Below, in pieces: positions 17,902-26,893 of a DNA stretch of 64,000 bases. The notes under the pieces were generated by a model that worked only from the letters and a program-made list of their open reading frames with translations, ran no database searches and had not been told where the DNA came from. A program made the position numbers and the translations under genes. Source of the DNA: Bifidobacterium callitrichos DSM 23973 (GTDB lineage: Bacteria > Actinomycetota > Actinomycetes > Actinomycetales > Bifidobacteriaceae); the NCBI RefSeq assembly GCF_000741175.1, contig NZ_JGYS01000016.1, forward strand, positions 1 to 64,000, read 5' to 3'. Every line of letters begins with the position of its first letter. The first letter of the stretch is position 1.

Positions 17902-18924
17902 TTACAATAGATCGATATGCGGAATATTTATCCCGTCTGCCTCTGAAATAATCTGAAGTCTTTTATCTGCTTCATCCCAAAGAAATGAAATATCATCTAA
18001 TTCAGGTGTATGATAAATAAACAACTTATCAAGCTTATCAATAGAGACAGTTACGGACTTCCCGTATTCCTTCATCGTAATGCTTGCATTGTCCCATTCT
18101 GCCGCAGGATTCAGTATTCCGGGAGGAAATATGGAGGCCACGCTATGTGCACTATCTTTTCGCAAATTAGAATCTCCTCCATTGACATTCTTGGCCCACT
18201 GATTGAGAATAGACAGTACACTTTGTTTACCTTTTAGATCTAACGAAGAAAGTTTTACTGATATCTTTTTGGATTTTCTACCACCTGTATCATCCAAAGA
18301 CCATCGCATTAACGCAAGAGAGGTGATCTCCGCTGTTGCCATGGTATCTGAAAACTTTTGACCATCTACAATGGGAACTGGACGGAACTGATACCATGCA
18401 CCATAGTCAAATGGAATTCCATTATCATTTACTTTGCTTACACTTTTATGATGAAGATAGGATATTTGCGCCAATAAATCCGTAGCAGCTTGCGATCTGC
18501 CTCGTATTTCGGCAACAAGATAGATTATATTATCAGTCTCTGGAAATGCCATACGGACATGGTAATGCCTCAGCGCCGCTTTATCCTTTAAAGGCTCTTG
18601 ACTCCCATCTGCATTAATCAAAAGGTCCAGATCGCCATATTTCCCTTTCGAAATTAGTGCCTCTATTACTCTATTTTTCACCACATAATCACTGAGCAAA
18701 AAACAAGGATCACCTAGTTCTGGCGCACTATCATTAAAATGCTCTGCCTTTAATATAGCAGAAGGATTATCATGAACTATTTCCCCTTTGAGCCTCTTTA
18801 GCATTATTTGAAAGTAATTGAACAAGGAGTTATTCTCCAATAATTCCTCTGATGATAGAGCATTTCTCCCACGACCACGAAAAACTTCTGTTTTAAAAAT
18901 ACGATATGCAAATTGCTCTCTCAC
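17902..18924 (-). CDS. Unknown soluble protein, first gene of a low-GC pair
   Basis: A 340-residue protein with no recognisable family, no signal peptide and no membrane segment. The mixed charged sequence suggests an alpha/beta fold. Noticeable parts are RGRGRNALSSEELLENNSLF near the start, YHVRMAFPETDNIIYLVAEI in the middle and IHIDLL-like hydrophobic ends. It starts with GTG at 18924 behind a weak GGTGGTG, only 29 bases after the restriction-enzyme stop. It is therefore downstream in the same transcription direction as the R-M genes, although its base composition is far more A+T rich. Together with the membrane protein it looks like a sensor/effector pair carried beside an R-M system. That role is inference. 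Confidence 0.65.
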   Translation of the reverse strand: MREQFAYRIFKTEVFRGRGRNALSSEELLENNSLFNYFQIMLKRLKGEIVHDNPSAILKAEHFNDSAPELGDPCFLLSDYVVKNRVIEALISKGKYGDLDLLINADGSQEPLKDKAALRHYHVRMAFPETDNIIYLVAEIRGRSQAATDLLAQISYLHHKSVSKVNDNGIPFDYGAWYQFRPVPIVDGQKFSDTMATAEITSLALMRWSLDDTGGRKSKKISVKLSSLDLKGKQSVLSILNQWAKNVNGGDSNLRKDSAHSVASIFPPGILNPAAEWDNASITMKEYGKSVTVSIDKLDKLFIYHTPELDDISFLWDEADKRLQIISEADGINIPHIDLL

Positions 18925-18953
18925 TATAGCACCACCAAATATATTTAAATCTG

Positions 18954-20372
18954 TCAGTAGGATTCTGGATCTCTCATATCGACTTCGCGCACTTCCTGGT
19001 AGATGGCGGCGATGTCGTTGAGGTTAATGCGGAACTGGCTTCTGGCATGCGGCGTCCACTTGCCGTCAACGAGAGTCGCCTTGTCGCCGGGATCATAGAC
19101 GGCCTTGCCATCCTTAAACGCCTGCAGGAACAGGCCGAAACTGGTGGAGATGCCGAGAGTGATGAGCGGACCAAACTCTACCGACGTGTCGCCGCCTTTG
19201 TCCTCACGCAGATATGGCACGTACGCTGCGCGGTTGTGCTTGCGCTGCCAATGACCGAGCAACTTGAGGTAGGACCATCCGGCTGCGAGGTTCTTCGTGC
19301 CTTTCTCGTAGAGAGCGATCATGCCATTGGGATCGAAATGCTTCGCATCGGTGAATCCCTCTAAAACCAATTCGAGCTTCGCTCCGGACCTATCCTCACC
19401 TTCACGTTGGATATCGCCGGAAGTGAAGTAGCAGCTGGTCGGATTGCCGTCATCGTCCTTCGTATGCACGTGCCCATACTTGAGCACGAATTCCGCTGTA
19501 GACAAGCGGCCCGTTTCGGGTAAATCCGGCTGTGGAGTGAAGAGCGTGACCTTGTGGTTGTAACGGCGTTCCAAGGACTTCTGCTTAACGACTTTAAGTT
19601 CCCAGATATCGAAGTCCGGTCCGGGGATGGCGTTTTCGCCCACGCCAAGCTCCGCTTCCAAGGTGAGGCCGGGGGCGTTGGGCGCGATATACGGCTTGAC
19701 GACAGCACCGTCGTTGTTGAGACGCCATGGGACGATCTTTCGTCCAACGATATTTGCCAAAGCATGCTCGAGGACGGAGAACTCATCACGCTGTTTCGTG
19801 GTCTGGTAGACGATTGGGCATAAATGACCGGTTTCGAAGGTCTCCATGCCCAGCACGTACTGAGCCGCCGGAGAGTCCGCGCCGACCACCAGTCCCACTA
19901 CGCGAACAATTTCACCTGCGTTGTTTTTCACCGGACCAAGGAATAGACAACGGTTTTCCTCATGACCGCGTTTTGCCTCGTTGAGCAATTCGGATGGAGG
20001 CTCCTTACAACCCTGCAGGAATCCGGAGAAACGCACTTCCGGATATTGCGGGTAGTAGCAGAGCTTCGCATTGGGAGCGTCAAACTGCCCGCTAGGAGTA
20101 ACCCACTGCCACGCCACGGGAATCTGGATGACGGGGTTGCCCGCCTTCTTCTTCTGTGACTTCGCCGGGGTATATGAGGGCTCTCCCAGCGGCAGAAACG
20201 ACAGATCGGAAGGGTCGTTCGCCAGCCAGATCTGCTGCTTGCTGTTGTGGTTCCTCTTCAAACACTTGACCCAGATACTGCTGGCGCCGGCGTTGGTGAG
20301 CAGATCATGGACTCGATCGATGTCAGCTTCGTCATACCATTGACGGGCTTCATTGACGTGGGTATCGCACAT
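18954..20372 (-). CDS. Type II restriction endonuclease, MvaI/BcnI-like
   Basis: Restriction enzyme likely to cut the sequence protected by the adjacent methyltransferase. The catalytic site reads LGVGENAIPGPDFDIWELKV around residues 242-261, matching the D-x4-E-x-K arrangement of MvaI/BcnI enzymes, whose known targets are CCWGG and CCSGG. At about 472 residues it is nearly twice the usual length of MvaI. The first roughly 230 residues form an additional N-terminal region without a domain I recognise. The start is uncertain: ATG 20372 (MCDTHVNEARQWY) or ATG 20423, neither with a good ribosome site. The gene follows the methyltransferase stop by 11-62 bases. Confidence 0.82.
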   Translation of the reverse strand: MCDTHVNEARQWYDEADIDRVHDLLTNAGASSIWVKCLKRNHNSKQQIWLANDPSDLSFLPLGEPSYTPAKSQKKKAGNPVIQIPVAWQWVTPSGQFDAPNAKLCYYPQYPEVRFSGFLQGCKEPPSELLNEAKRGHEENRCLFLGPVKNNAGEIVRVVGLVVGADSPAAQYVLGMETFETGHLCPIVYQTTKQRDEFSVLEHALANIVGRKIVPWRLNNDGAVVKPYIAPNAPGLTLEAELGVGENAIPGPDFDIWELKVVKQKSLERRYNHKVTLFTPQPDLPETGRLSTAEFVLKYGHVHTKDDDGNPTSCYFTSGDIQREGEDRSGAKLELVLEGFTDAKHFDPNGMIALYEKGTKNLAAGWSYLKLLGHWQRKHNRAAYVPYLREDKGGDTSVEFGPLITLGISTSFGLFLQAFKDGKAVYDPGDKATLVDGKWTPHARSQFRINLNDIAAIYQEVREVDMRDPESY

Positions 20373-20434
20373 GCAGCCACGATACCCACATCTAGAAGAC
20401 AACGGTCGGAACGACACCGACATGCCGTCAGGAA

Positions 20435-21766
20435 TCAGTCGGTTCCTGCCCCGTCAATGGCGATCTGACGCGCCTTCTGAATCTCATCCGCAGACGCGGA
20501 ATCATCCAGCATAACGCCTTGATCACCTTCGGCCATGACCTTGAGGATGTGCGGACGCATGATACGAGCCACTTCGGCAATGGCGGGCACAACCACCGAA
20601 TTGCCGAATTGACGATATGCCTGGGTATCCGACACCGGAATGCGGAAATCATCCGGATAGCCCATGAGACGAGCGCATTCACGCGGCGTGAGTCTGCGGG
20701 GACGTTCGTCGCCTTGAGCGACAAGGATCTCCGATCCGTCCTTATGATAGCGGGCAGACAGGGTGCGTGACACCATATCCGGAGTGACCAGTCCGTAGCC
20801 GAAGCCATGTCCCAGCGCCTCGTGCTTCTTCCTGTAGTCCTGAAGGTACTGCCACAGACGAGGGGTGAGTGTGTACTTGTCCTGCACCTTGTTGTGGTCG
20901 AAGTCGAAGTACTTGTCCCCATCCCATGGAAGCTTCGGCTCAGTACCATCGGTCTTATGAAGAATGTCGGCAAGCACGGGCTGACGGTCGGGGAACTTCA
21001 GGTCATCCCATGTGAAGTCGGTCTTGGATCGGAATCCGACGATGTAGATACGCTCCCGATGCTGGGGCACAAAATGCTGACCATCAATGACCTTCCAGTG
21101 CACTTCATAGCCCAGTTCGTTTTGCAGGGCATCGAGGATGACCTTGAACGTGCGACCATGGTCGTGACTGGTAAGGTTCTTCACATTCTCCAGCAGGAAT
21201 GCGGCTGGCCTTTTAGCGGCGATGATGCGCGCCACATCGAAGAACAACGTGCCCTGTGTCTTGTCGCGGAATCCGGTCTCACGGCCGAGACTGCGCTTCT
21301 TCGAAACGCCTGCAAGGCTAAATGGCTGACACGGGAACCCGGCGAGTACCACGTCGCAGTCCGGGATGTCATTGGCGTCCACCTGCGTGATGTCACCGGC
21401 CACGGTCTCCGCGAACCCGTAGTTCGTCCGATAGGTACGGGCGGAGAACTCGTTCCATTCCGAGGAGAACACCGCATGTCCACCGGCAGACGCAAAGCCG
21501 CGTCGAATACCGCCGATGCCCGCAAACAGATCGATAGTGCGGAAATCGGTACCGGTCTCGTGCGTGGTACCGTAGTACAGCTCCTTCAGAGCGGGAACGT
21601 ACACCTGCTTGCATTTCGCCTTGCCGGTCTCCCACCGCTCCACGGTCGACGTGGACAGGCCAAGCGACTCGGCTAACTGGCGTCGGGTCATCCCCTCCCT
21701 CAGCTTGGAGATCAGCTCGTCCGCTTCACTCGGCTCGTTCACCTCTGCTTTGATTACTTCACCCAT
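20435..21766 (-). CDS. dcm: DNA (cytosine-5) methyltransferase with N-terminal HTH
   Basis: Protects DNA from the partner restriction enzyme by making 5-methylcytosine. It is 443 residues. An N-terminal helix-turn-helix (about residues 24-50, [20 protein letters not shown]) resembles the autoregulatory domains of the EcoRII/SsoII methylases. Motif I is DLFAGIGG at about 79. The catalytic PCQ is in [12 protein letters not shown] (Cys146). ENV is in [19 protein letters not shown] and the final [10 protein letters not shown] complete the set. Together with Vsr and an MvaI-like nuclease, the target is probably CCWGG-like. It is divergent from the GHKL operon across 128 bases. Confidence 0.93.
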   Translation of the reverse strand: MGEVIKAEVNEPSEADELISKLREGMTRRQLAESLGLSTSTVERWETGKAKCKQVYVPALKELYYGTTHETGTDFRTIDLFAGIGGIRRGFASAGGHAVFSSEWNEFSARTYRTNYGFAETVAGDITQVDANDIPDCDVVLAGFPCQPFSLAGVSKKRSLGRETGFRDKTQGTLFFDVARIIAAKRPAAFLLENVKNLTSHDHGRTFKVILDALQNELGYEVHWKVIDGQHFVPQHRERIYIVGFRSKTDFTWDDLKFPDRQPVLADILHKTDGTEPKLPWDGDKYFDFDHNKVQDKYTLTPRLWQYLQDYRKKHEALGHGFGYGLVTPDMVSRTLSARYHKDGSEILVAQGDERPRRLTPRECARLMGYPDDFRIPVSDTQAYRQFGNSVVVPAIAEVARIMRPHILKVMAEGDQGVMLDDSASADEIQKARQIAIDGAGTD

Positions 21767-21859
21767 AAGGGAAAAATGTAACTCATTCTGATAGACAAAA
21801 CTCCCTTTTCACCTTTTCCGCACATTTACCGAACATAGCAAATGCTAAAAATCGGCTAC

Positions 21860-21894
21860 TTGACGGATATATATCTGAAATGTAGTATTCAAGT
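21860..21894 (+). promoter_or_regulatory. Sigma70-type promoter giving a leaderless mRNA
   Basis: TTGACG at 21860-21865 and TAGTAT at 21883-21888 are spaced by 17 bases. The ATG of the next gene begins only six bases after the -10 box, so transcription would begin at or beside the start codon. No ribosome-binding site is present. Confidence 0.6.
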
Positions 21895-22119
21895 ATGGCG
21901 GAAACAAAGAACGAGAGGTTTCGACGACTTGCGGAAAGTCGCGGGAACCGGTTGATTCGGGAGATCCAGATTCTGAGCAATCTGTCCAACAGAAAGAACT
22001 ACGCATACACCCCCGAACAGGTACGGCAACTGTTCGATCCGATCGAGGACGAACTATCCAAGGCCAGGGCCATGTTCGACGAGGACATGCCTTCCGAGGG
22101 AAAGGTGAAACTGTCATGA
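21895..22119 (+). CDS. Small helical protein, first gene of the GHKL operon
   Basis: A 74-residue, strongly helical, charged protein (NERFRRLAESRGNRLIREIQILSNLSNR... ending in KVKLS). Small proteins of this look often accompany methyltransferase/restriction loci; I infer a structural or regulatory partner for the next protein. The stop overlaps the ATG of the ATPase gene (ATGA), so the two are translationally coupled. It probably starts from a leaderless transcript. Confidence 0.7.
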   Translation: MAETKNERFRRLAESRGNRLIREIQILSNLSNRKNYAYTPEQVRQLFDPIEDELSKARAMFDEDMPSEGKVKLS

Positions 22120-24029
22120 ACGATATCGAATACGGTTTCCTGTTTAAACCGAATGGGAACGAGGAACAGGGTCCATCGAACTCCGGCGAGGAGATCTTCA
22201 GCGACGACACCGCGGCACAGGCCCTTGCGCGCGAGCTGGGGCAGAACTCGTTGGACGCCATCGCCAAAGAGGGCGCATGGCCAGTGACCATGGTCTTTGA
22301 ACTCCGTCGCATGAAAGTGGCGGACATCCCCGACGTGGATAATCTTCGACTTCACATATGCGCTGCGCATGATCGGTATCCCGACAGCCCGAGACTGCAG
22401 AAGGCCGTTAAAACACTCAGTGCCGAATACATTGATGTGCTGCGCGTAGGCGACTACGGCACGAAGGGACTGTCAGGTAGTGAGTCGATCACGGACAGTG
22501 GATCCGTACTCACGGCACTGACGCGAGGCTCCGGCGTGAGCGTTGGCAAAACCGATGCGGGCGGATCGTTCGGCATCGGCAAGTCGGTCGGCATCTTGTC
22601 GTCTCTCGTACGCACCGAGTTCTGGACCACACGACCCTTACACTCCGACAAAACCGTGTTCGCCGGCTGCACGCAGTTGACAACCCATCAGGTTCCGGGA
22701 TCAAATGATCCACGACAGCTTTTGGGTCCCATGGGCACCTATACAATGCTCTCCGATACGAGGGATTATCACTATTTACGCGATCCCATGCCGCTTGGCC
22801 CATTCCCCCGGCGTACCGAATCGGGGACCGACGTGTACATCGTCGGGTACTCGGCGGCTTCCGATGATCCGAAGCTCGAACAGATCAGGGACGCAATGAT
22901 CGACAACTTCATGGCGGCCATCATGCGAGGGCATCTCGTGGTCGAGGGCATAACCGACAAGGGACGTGGATGGAAACTCAACGCGGATAACCTCAAGCGA
23001 GTCATCGATTCAATACCGGACTCGGAACAGCGGACCGTCATGCAGGCATTCCACAATGCGCTCATCCAGACTCCCGTCATCAAGACGGACAAACGGCTCG
23101 GCGAAATGAAGTTGTATATCAACATCGACGATGCGCTCCCCCGCAAGCTCAATACGATCGTCATGCGCAAGCCCCTGATGAAGGTACGCGCATATACCAA
23201 CACATCCATCACCGCGAAGTATGCGGCCGTGCTTGAATGCTCGTCGCCGCAGGGCAACCGGATCCTCAGAGGCATGGAACCCGTACGACACGATGATTGG
23301 CAGGCCGTTCGAGACGAGGATAACGGCAAAGCTGCCCTACGTTCAATCAAAGGATTCATTCTGGAGGAGTTGCGCAAGAGAGTCCGACGCGAACTTGGTG
23401 ACGAGATCATCATCAAGGGACTCAACACGCTTCTTCCGTCGGAGCTGCAGATCGACGGCAACCCCGACAAGCACGGAGTCCGCGCCTCCAACGGACCGGG
23501 CAGCGAGCGCGAATCCGCTTCTCTGCAGGGTCGGGAGACCTTACCTGAACCGATTTCCAACACCGGCGGCAAATCCGTCAGCATCACTCTGACGAAACCC
23601 GCGGTAACCGACGAGAACGGCGCTCCGGTCTCCACGGGTCGGCAGCGTGGCGGAGAGGCCAAACGCGGCAAACACGTTGCGGGTATACCCGCTTCGGGGA
23701 AAGCCGGCAATGGCAACTCCGTCATCGATGGGAACAACCTGTCCATGCGTTACTGGTACGACGCCAAGAGCGGCGACTATATTCTCATACTTCGGTCGAG
23801 GACAGGCGAAACCGAAAAGGGATCACTCCAGCTCACGGCCGCGCTCGATGGCACGTTCGGCAAGTATGTGCCGCCCATTGAAAAGGCCGCCGACATCAGC
23901 GGCGCGGACTCACGCGAGCTCGCCGTCAAGGAAGGAAGCATCTCAAACGTGAAAGTAACAGGCAAACGTCCCACGCGTCTGCGGGTGCACATCAAAGGCG
24001 GCATCCGACTCCAGCTGGGGGTGAAGTGA
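22116..24029 (+). CDS. GHKL-superfamily ATPase (MORC/MutL-like), restriction-associated
   Basis: A 637-residue protein with an N-terminal Bergerat-fold ATPase. The N-box is ARELGQNSLDA (about 38-48), a G1-like motif is GDYGTKGLSG (112-121), and the glycine-rich lid is GGSFGIGKSVG (149-159). This is the arrangement of Hsp90/MutL/MORC ATPases, which dimerise on ATP binding. The middle (about 330-460) would hold the transducer region. The C-terminal quarter is Gly/Lys/Arg-rich (RQRGGEAKRGKHVAG) and ends in a beta-rich part. Prokaryotic MORC-like ATPases are known from operons with Dcm methylases and Vsr, which fits this setting. No nuclease domain is visible in it, so an effector must lie elsewhere. 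Confidence 0.8.
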   Translation: MNDIEYGFLFKPNGNEEQGPSNSGEEIFSDDTAAQALARELGQNSLDAIAKEGAWPVTMVFELRRMKVADIPDVDNLRLHICAAHDRYPDSPRLQKAVKTLSAEYIDVLRVGDYGTKGLSGSESITDSGSVLTALTRGSGVSVGKTDAGGSFGIGKSVGILSSLVRTEFWTTRPLHSDKTVFAGCTQLTTHQVPGSNDPRQLLGPMGTYTMLSDTRDYHYLRDPMPLGPFPRRTESGTDVYIVGYSAASDDPKLEQIRDAMIDNFMAAIMRGHLVVEGITDKGRGWKLNADNLKRVIDSIPDSEQRTVMQAFHNALIQTPVIKTDKRLGEMKLYINIDDALPRKLNTIVMRKPLMKVRAYTNTSITAKYAAVLECSSPQGNRILRGMEPVRHDDWQAVRDEDNGKAALRSIKGFILEELRKRVRRELGDEIIIKGLNTLLPSELQIDGNPDKHGVRASNGPGSERESASLQGRETLPEPISNTGGKSVSITLTKPAVTDENGAPVSTGRQRGGEAKRGKHVAGIPASGKAGNGNSVIDGNNLSMRYWYDAKSGDYILILRSRTGETEKGSLQLTAALDGTFGKYVPPIEKAADISGADSRELAVKEGSISNVKVTGKRPTRLRVHIKGGIRLQLGVK

Positions 24030-24030
24030 C

Positions 24031-24909
24031 ATGAGCATGGTTTCATTCCCGATTCCGGTTCTCGGTAATGGGCAAGGTGACGAGCGGGATGTCGCTTCCG
24101 AATGGCGCGTCGGCAACTTCACCTTCGCATCAGGCACCGAGGATGTCACCATACGCTTCCGCGTATTCAATGATGACCCCGATCTCAAGCGCCTCATCTC
24201 CGAGGGGGCGGCACGGATCATGGCAAAGTGGAAATGCTCGTCGACGATCTCCACCGGTTATCTAGATCTAAATCCGGACACTGCACACGAGGACGGCACA
24301 ACCTACCTGTCATCCATCGACCAGCGTTCCGTACTCGGCCCCGTCACCGTGAGCGTTTTCGCTGTGGCGACCCGTCCTATCCCCGATTTTCGCTGGTCTC
24401 GTCAGCACGACGATTATGGCGACGAGACGTTTGACGTGCGCACCGGCGACCTGTTGAGCGTCCCCACGGACTTCACGTTCGACCCGGCCAAGCTTTACGA
24501 CCCGCAGAATCCGCCCCTTAATTCGATCTTCAAGATCGTCAAGGATGATAAGCGCACGAAGGGAGTCTCCGTCAGCTATATCGAAGACGAACAGATCATC
24601 ATCACTCTTCCCAAGGTCCTGTTCAACCAGATGCAGCTGATTGACTCCGCGAATCTCAAGCTCTCGGCCCTTGTCCTTCCGGTGCTCATCGACGCCATTG
24701 CTTTCATCCGTCTGAACGAGGCACAAGGAGACGAGGAGGATATCTCGGAACGCCAATGGTGCAAAACCATCAAACGGCTTATGAGCGCGAACGGGCTAAG
24801 CGACGATGACCGCCCACTCACCGTTGCACAACGGCTACTTGCCAATCCCATCGACGGATATGCGGCTGACGTGGCCGCCCAGCAGGAAAACGAGGAGGCA
24901 CAGGCATGA
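24031..24909 (+). CDS. Unknown protein, third gene of the GHKL operon
   Basis: A 292-residue protein without a family I recognise. The N-terminal half looks beta-rich (FPIPVLGNGQGDERDVASEW, GNFTFASGTEDVTIRFRVF). The middle has PVTVSVFAVATRPIPDFRW. The C-terminal third is helical (LSALVLPVLIDAIAFIRL) and ends in an acidic tail. It starts one base after the ATPase stop and overlaps the next start by four bases, so it is made in step with its neighbours and probably forms a complex with them. Confidence 0.65.
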   Translation: MSMVSFPIPVLGNGQGDERDVASEWRVGNFTFASGTEDVTIRFRVFNDDPDLKRLISEGAARIMAKWKCSSTISTGYLDLNPDTAHEDGTTYLSSIDQRSVLGPVTVSVFAVATRPIPDFRWSRQHDDYGDETFDVRTGDLLSVPTDFTFDPAKLYDPQNPPLNSIFKIVKDDKRTKGVSVSYIEDEQIIITLPKVLFNQMQLIDSANLKLSALVLPVLIDAIAFIRLNEAQGDEEDISERQWCKTIKRLMSANGLSDDDRPLTVAQRLLANPIDGYAADVAAQQENEEAQA

Positions 24910-25673
24910 GTGACCTGACATGTGACAAGCAGTTCAAGCGCGACGCCATCACCTTGATTCTGACCAAACTGGACAGCGCCGACAATCCCTCCGACTTCCT
25001 TGCCCAAGTCGAGAAGTTGTCCACTGATCCCGATTGTCTTCTCCAGAGAGATTCGATCGAACTCGAAAAGCCCTTGGATGCAAACCGTTCGGACTCGGAC
25101 AACGCCGCGATCCTCTTCGAGGCCGTGGGCCAGATCGATCGGGTCAACGCGGCACTGCCGGGACTGTGGACCTATATGGCGTTCAACACCTGCCGCCAGT
25201 ATATGCTCGACCGCTGGCCTCTGGACGGCGTGCGCAACTGGAAGAACAGAGCGAAGCAGCGCTGGGTGCTGCCGTTCACCCCCGCCCGAGGACGATTGAT
25301 TCGCCATGGCATCGCACGCCTATGGTGGGCCACTGAACTCACCTACGATGGGTCGCTCGATCATATGCTGAGCAAGGAAACCGATGACCCTTACGCATAC
25401 ACGAAATGGGTATTCGCAATCGAGAACCGCCTACTGCAGCTGTTTGACCGATCCGTAGGCGAAAACCCGGATGTAATGTGGGCTGTCATGGACTCCATGC
25501 AGCATGACGAGGCCTCTGGAGCCTCCAATGCCATCGCAGACGTCGGCCGAGATGTGCTGCTGGAAATGTCCACCAGACAACTCGGACTGTTAAATCCAAC
25601 GGAGATCGAAGCCGTCATCGATTCGATCCGCAGCGGAAAGGACAGCAACAAAAGTCGCACTGACATGGAATAG
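24906..25673 (+). CDS. DUF6339-like protein, last gene of the GHKL operon
   Basis: A 255-residue protein that resembles DUF6339 by its central segment: Trp-rich WTYMAFNTCRQYMLDRWPLD, then RGRLIRHGIARLWWATELTY, then DPYAYTKWVFAIENRLLQL. The recognition is from memory of the family pattern and is moderate. The family has no assigned biochemical function and often occurs in defence neighbourhoods. The ATG overlaps the previous stop (ATGA). A 183-base gap to the DUF488 gene marks the end of the operon. Confidence 0.6.
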   Translation: MSDLTCDKQFKRDAITLILTKLDSADNPSDFLAQVEKLSTDPDCLLQRDSIELEKPLDANRSDSDNAAILFEAVGQIDRVNAALPGLWTYMAFNTCRQYMLDRWPLDGVRNWKNRAKQRWVLPFTPARGRLIRHGIARLWWATELTYDGSLDHMLSKETDDPYAYTKWVFAIENRLLQLFDRSVGENPDVMWAVMDSMQHDEASGASNAIADVGRDVLLEMSTRQLGLLNPTEIEAVIDSIRSGKDSNKSRTDME

Positions 25674-25856
25674 GTACATGTCGTCCTGAATTGCAGCCGC
25701 TTCCCTCACGGCCACCAATATGCCATACCGGTCAGCGCGATCATTGAAGATATCCCGTTGACCGGCAGGGTTCTCTCCCCCATGTAACGATTACGCGCAG
25801 AACGACCCATTCCAGACGTTATTGACAATCCTCCGTCACGAAACGAATATGAAGAC

Positions 25857-26234
25857 GTGAGCATCAGCATCAAACGCATCTACGACGGGCCGGACGCGCA
25901 GGACGGATACCGAATCCTCGTGGACCGACTGTGGCCGCGCGGCATGACGAAGGAACGGGCCGCACTTGATCTGTGGATGAAGGGCATCGCACCCTCGACC
26001 GACCTGCGCAAATGGTTCGGCCACGATCCGGCGCGGTTCACGGATTTCGCAAACCGCTATCGCGCCGAACTGGATGCCAACGGGGAGACGGTGGACGAGC
26101 TGCAACGCATCATCCTGACACATGGGAAAGTCACCCTCCTGTACGCGGCCAAGGACCCTGACGTCAATCATGCAGCCGTGCTACGCGACTACATGGATGA
26201 ACGCACGAGCGGGAACGAGCCTCGCGACGCATAA
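25857..26234 (+). CDS. DUF488 family protein (YeaO-like)
   Basis: A 125-residue protein of the DUF488 family, of unknown biochemical role. The family signature is in RILVDRLWPRGMTKERA near residue 22, followed by KWFGHDPARFTDFANRY and VTLLYAAKDPDVNHA. The start is a GTG at 25857; no strong ribosome site is visible. It is downstream of the restriction island and returns to host-like base composition. Confidence 0.75.
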   Translation: MSISIKRIYDGPDAQDGYRILVDRLWPRGMTKERAALDLWMKGIAPSTDLRKWFGHDPARFTDFANRYRAELDANGETVDELQRIILTHGKVTLLYAAKDPDVNHAAVLRDYMDERTSGNEPRDA

Positions 26235-26275
26235 TGCCGCATACTGGTGAGATGACATCTTTCGAAAGGAACCAC

Positions 26276-26893
26276 ATGCGTCATATGATCGCCATCGAGG
26301 TCGCAGGCCTGCGGATTGACATTCCCGACATGTTCATGCCGGTCGACTCTCCCGTGGATGGACCGCTGCGGCTTTCGACCTACTCCGCCCAGACCGGTCA
26401 GGGAGTCGCCGTCCTCGAGGCCCGTCCGATCGACGCATCGGAGGCCATGCCGTTCGGGAATGGCAGGCAGGTCGTCGACGACGTGAATGCCGGCCTGTCC
26501 GACGTGCAGGGTCTCGTCGAGGTCGGATTGGGTGCCACCCATGCCGGGCACGACGCGATCTGGAGCATCGTGAAGACCGCGGCGCCCGACCGGCCTCTTG
26601 GCTATCGACTGGTCATGGACGTGCGTTTCGACGGCACGATCCTGGAGCTCACGGTAGCCGCCGAAGAGGCGGGCATGACCGGCGTACGCGAAAAATACGT
26701 CCGCGACCATGCGAAGAGGCATCATCTCATCGACAAGGATGGCAACGGCTGGGCCGCCGACCCGTACGATCCGACGGTCACGCGCGGCGCGCTGCGCAAC
26801 CTGTCCGAGGACGTCGCATGGGACGCGCGCTTCCCCGACCACCCGCTGAGCATGATCCGCCGAACCGTGCTGACCATCATGAACCAAGACTAA
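26276..26893 (+). CDS. Hypothetical protein
   Basis: A 205-residue soluble protein I cannot place in a family. It begins MRHMIAIEVAGLRIDIPDMF, contains a beta-rich middle (GYRLVMDVRFDGTILELTVAAE) and ends in a helical, charged part. The ATG at 26276 is chosen because AAAGGA lies six bases upstream; the frame is open from 26234. It abuts, tail to tail, the decayed methyltransferase fragment at 26894. Confidence 0.55.
   Translation: MRHMIAIEVAGLRIDIPDMFMPVDSPVDGPLRLSTYSAQTGQGVAVLEARPIDASEAMPFGNGRQVVDDVNAGLSDVQGLVEVGLGATHAGHDAIWSIVKTAAPDRPLGYRLVMDVRFDGTILELTVAAEEAGMTGVREKYVRDHAKRHHLIDKDGNGWAADPYDPTVTRGALRNLSEDVAWDARFPDHPLSMIRRTVLTIMNQD

Noticed and set aside
25674..25856. Extension of the GHKL operon into the DUF488 gene
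   Set aside because: A 183-base gap without coupling and a return to host-like composition argue for separate transcription.
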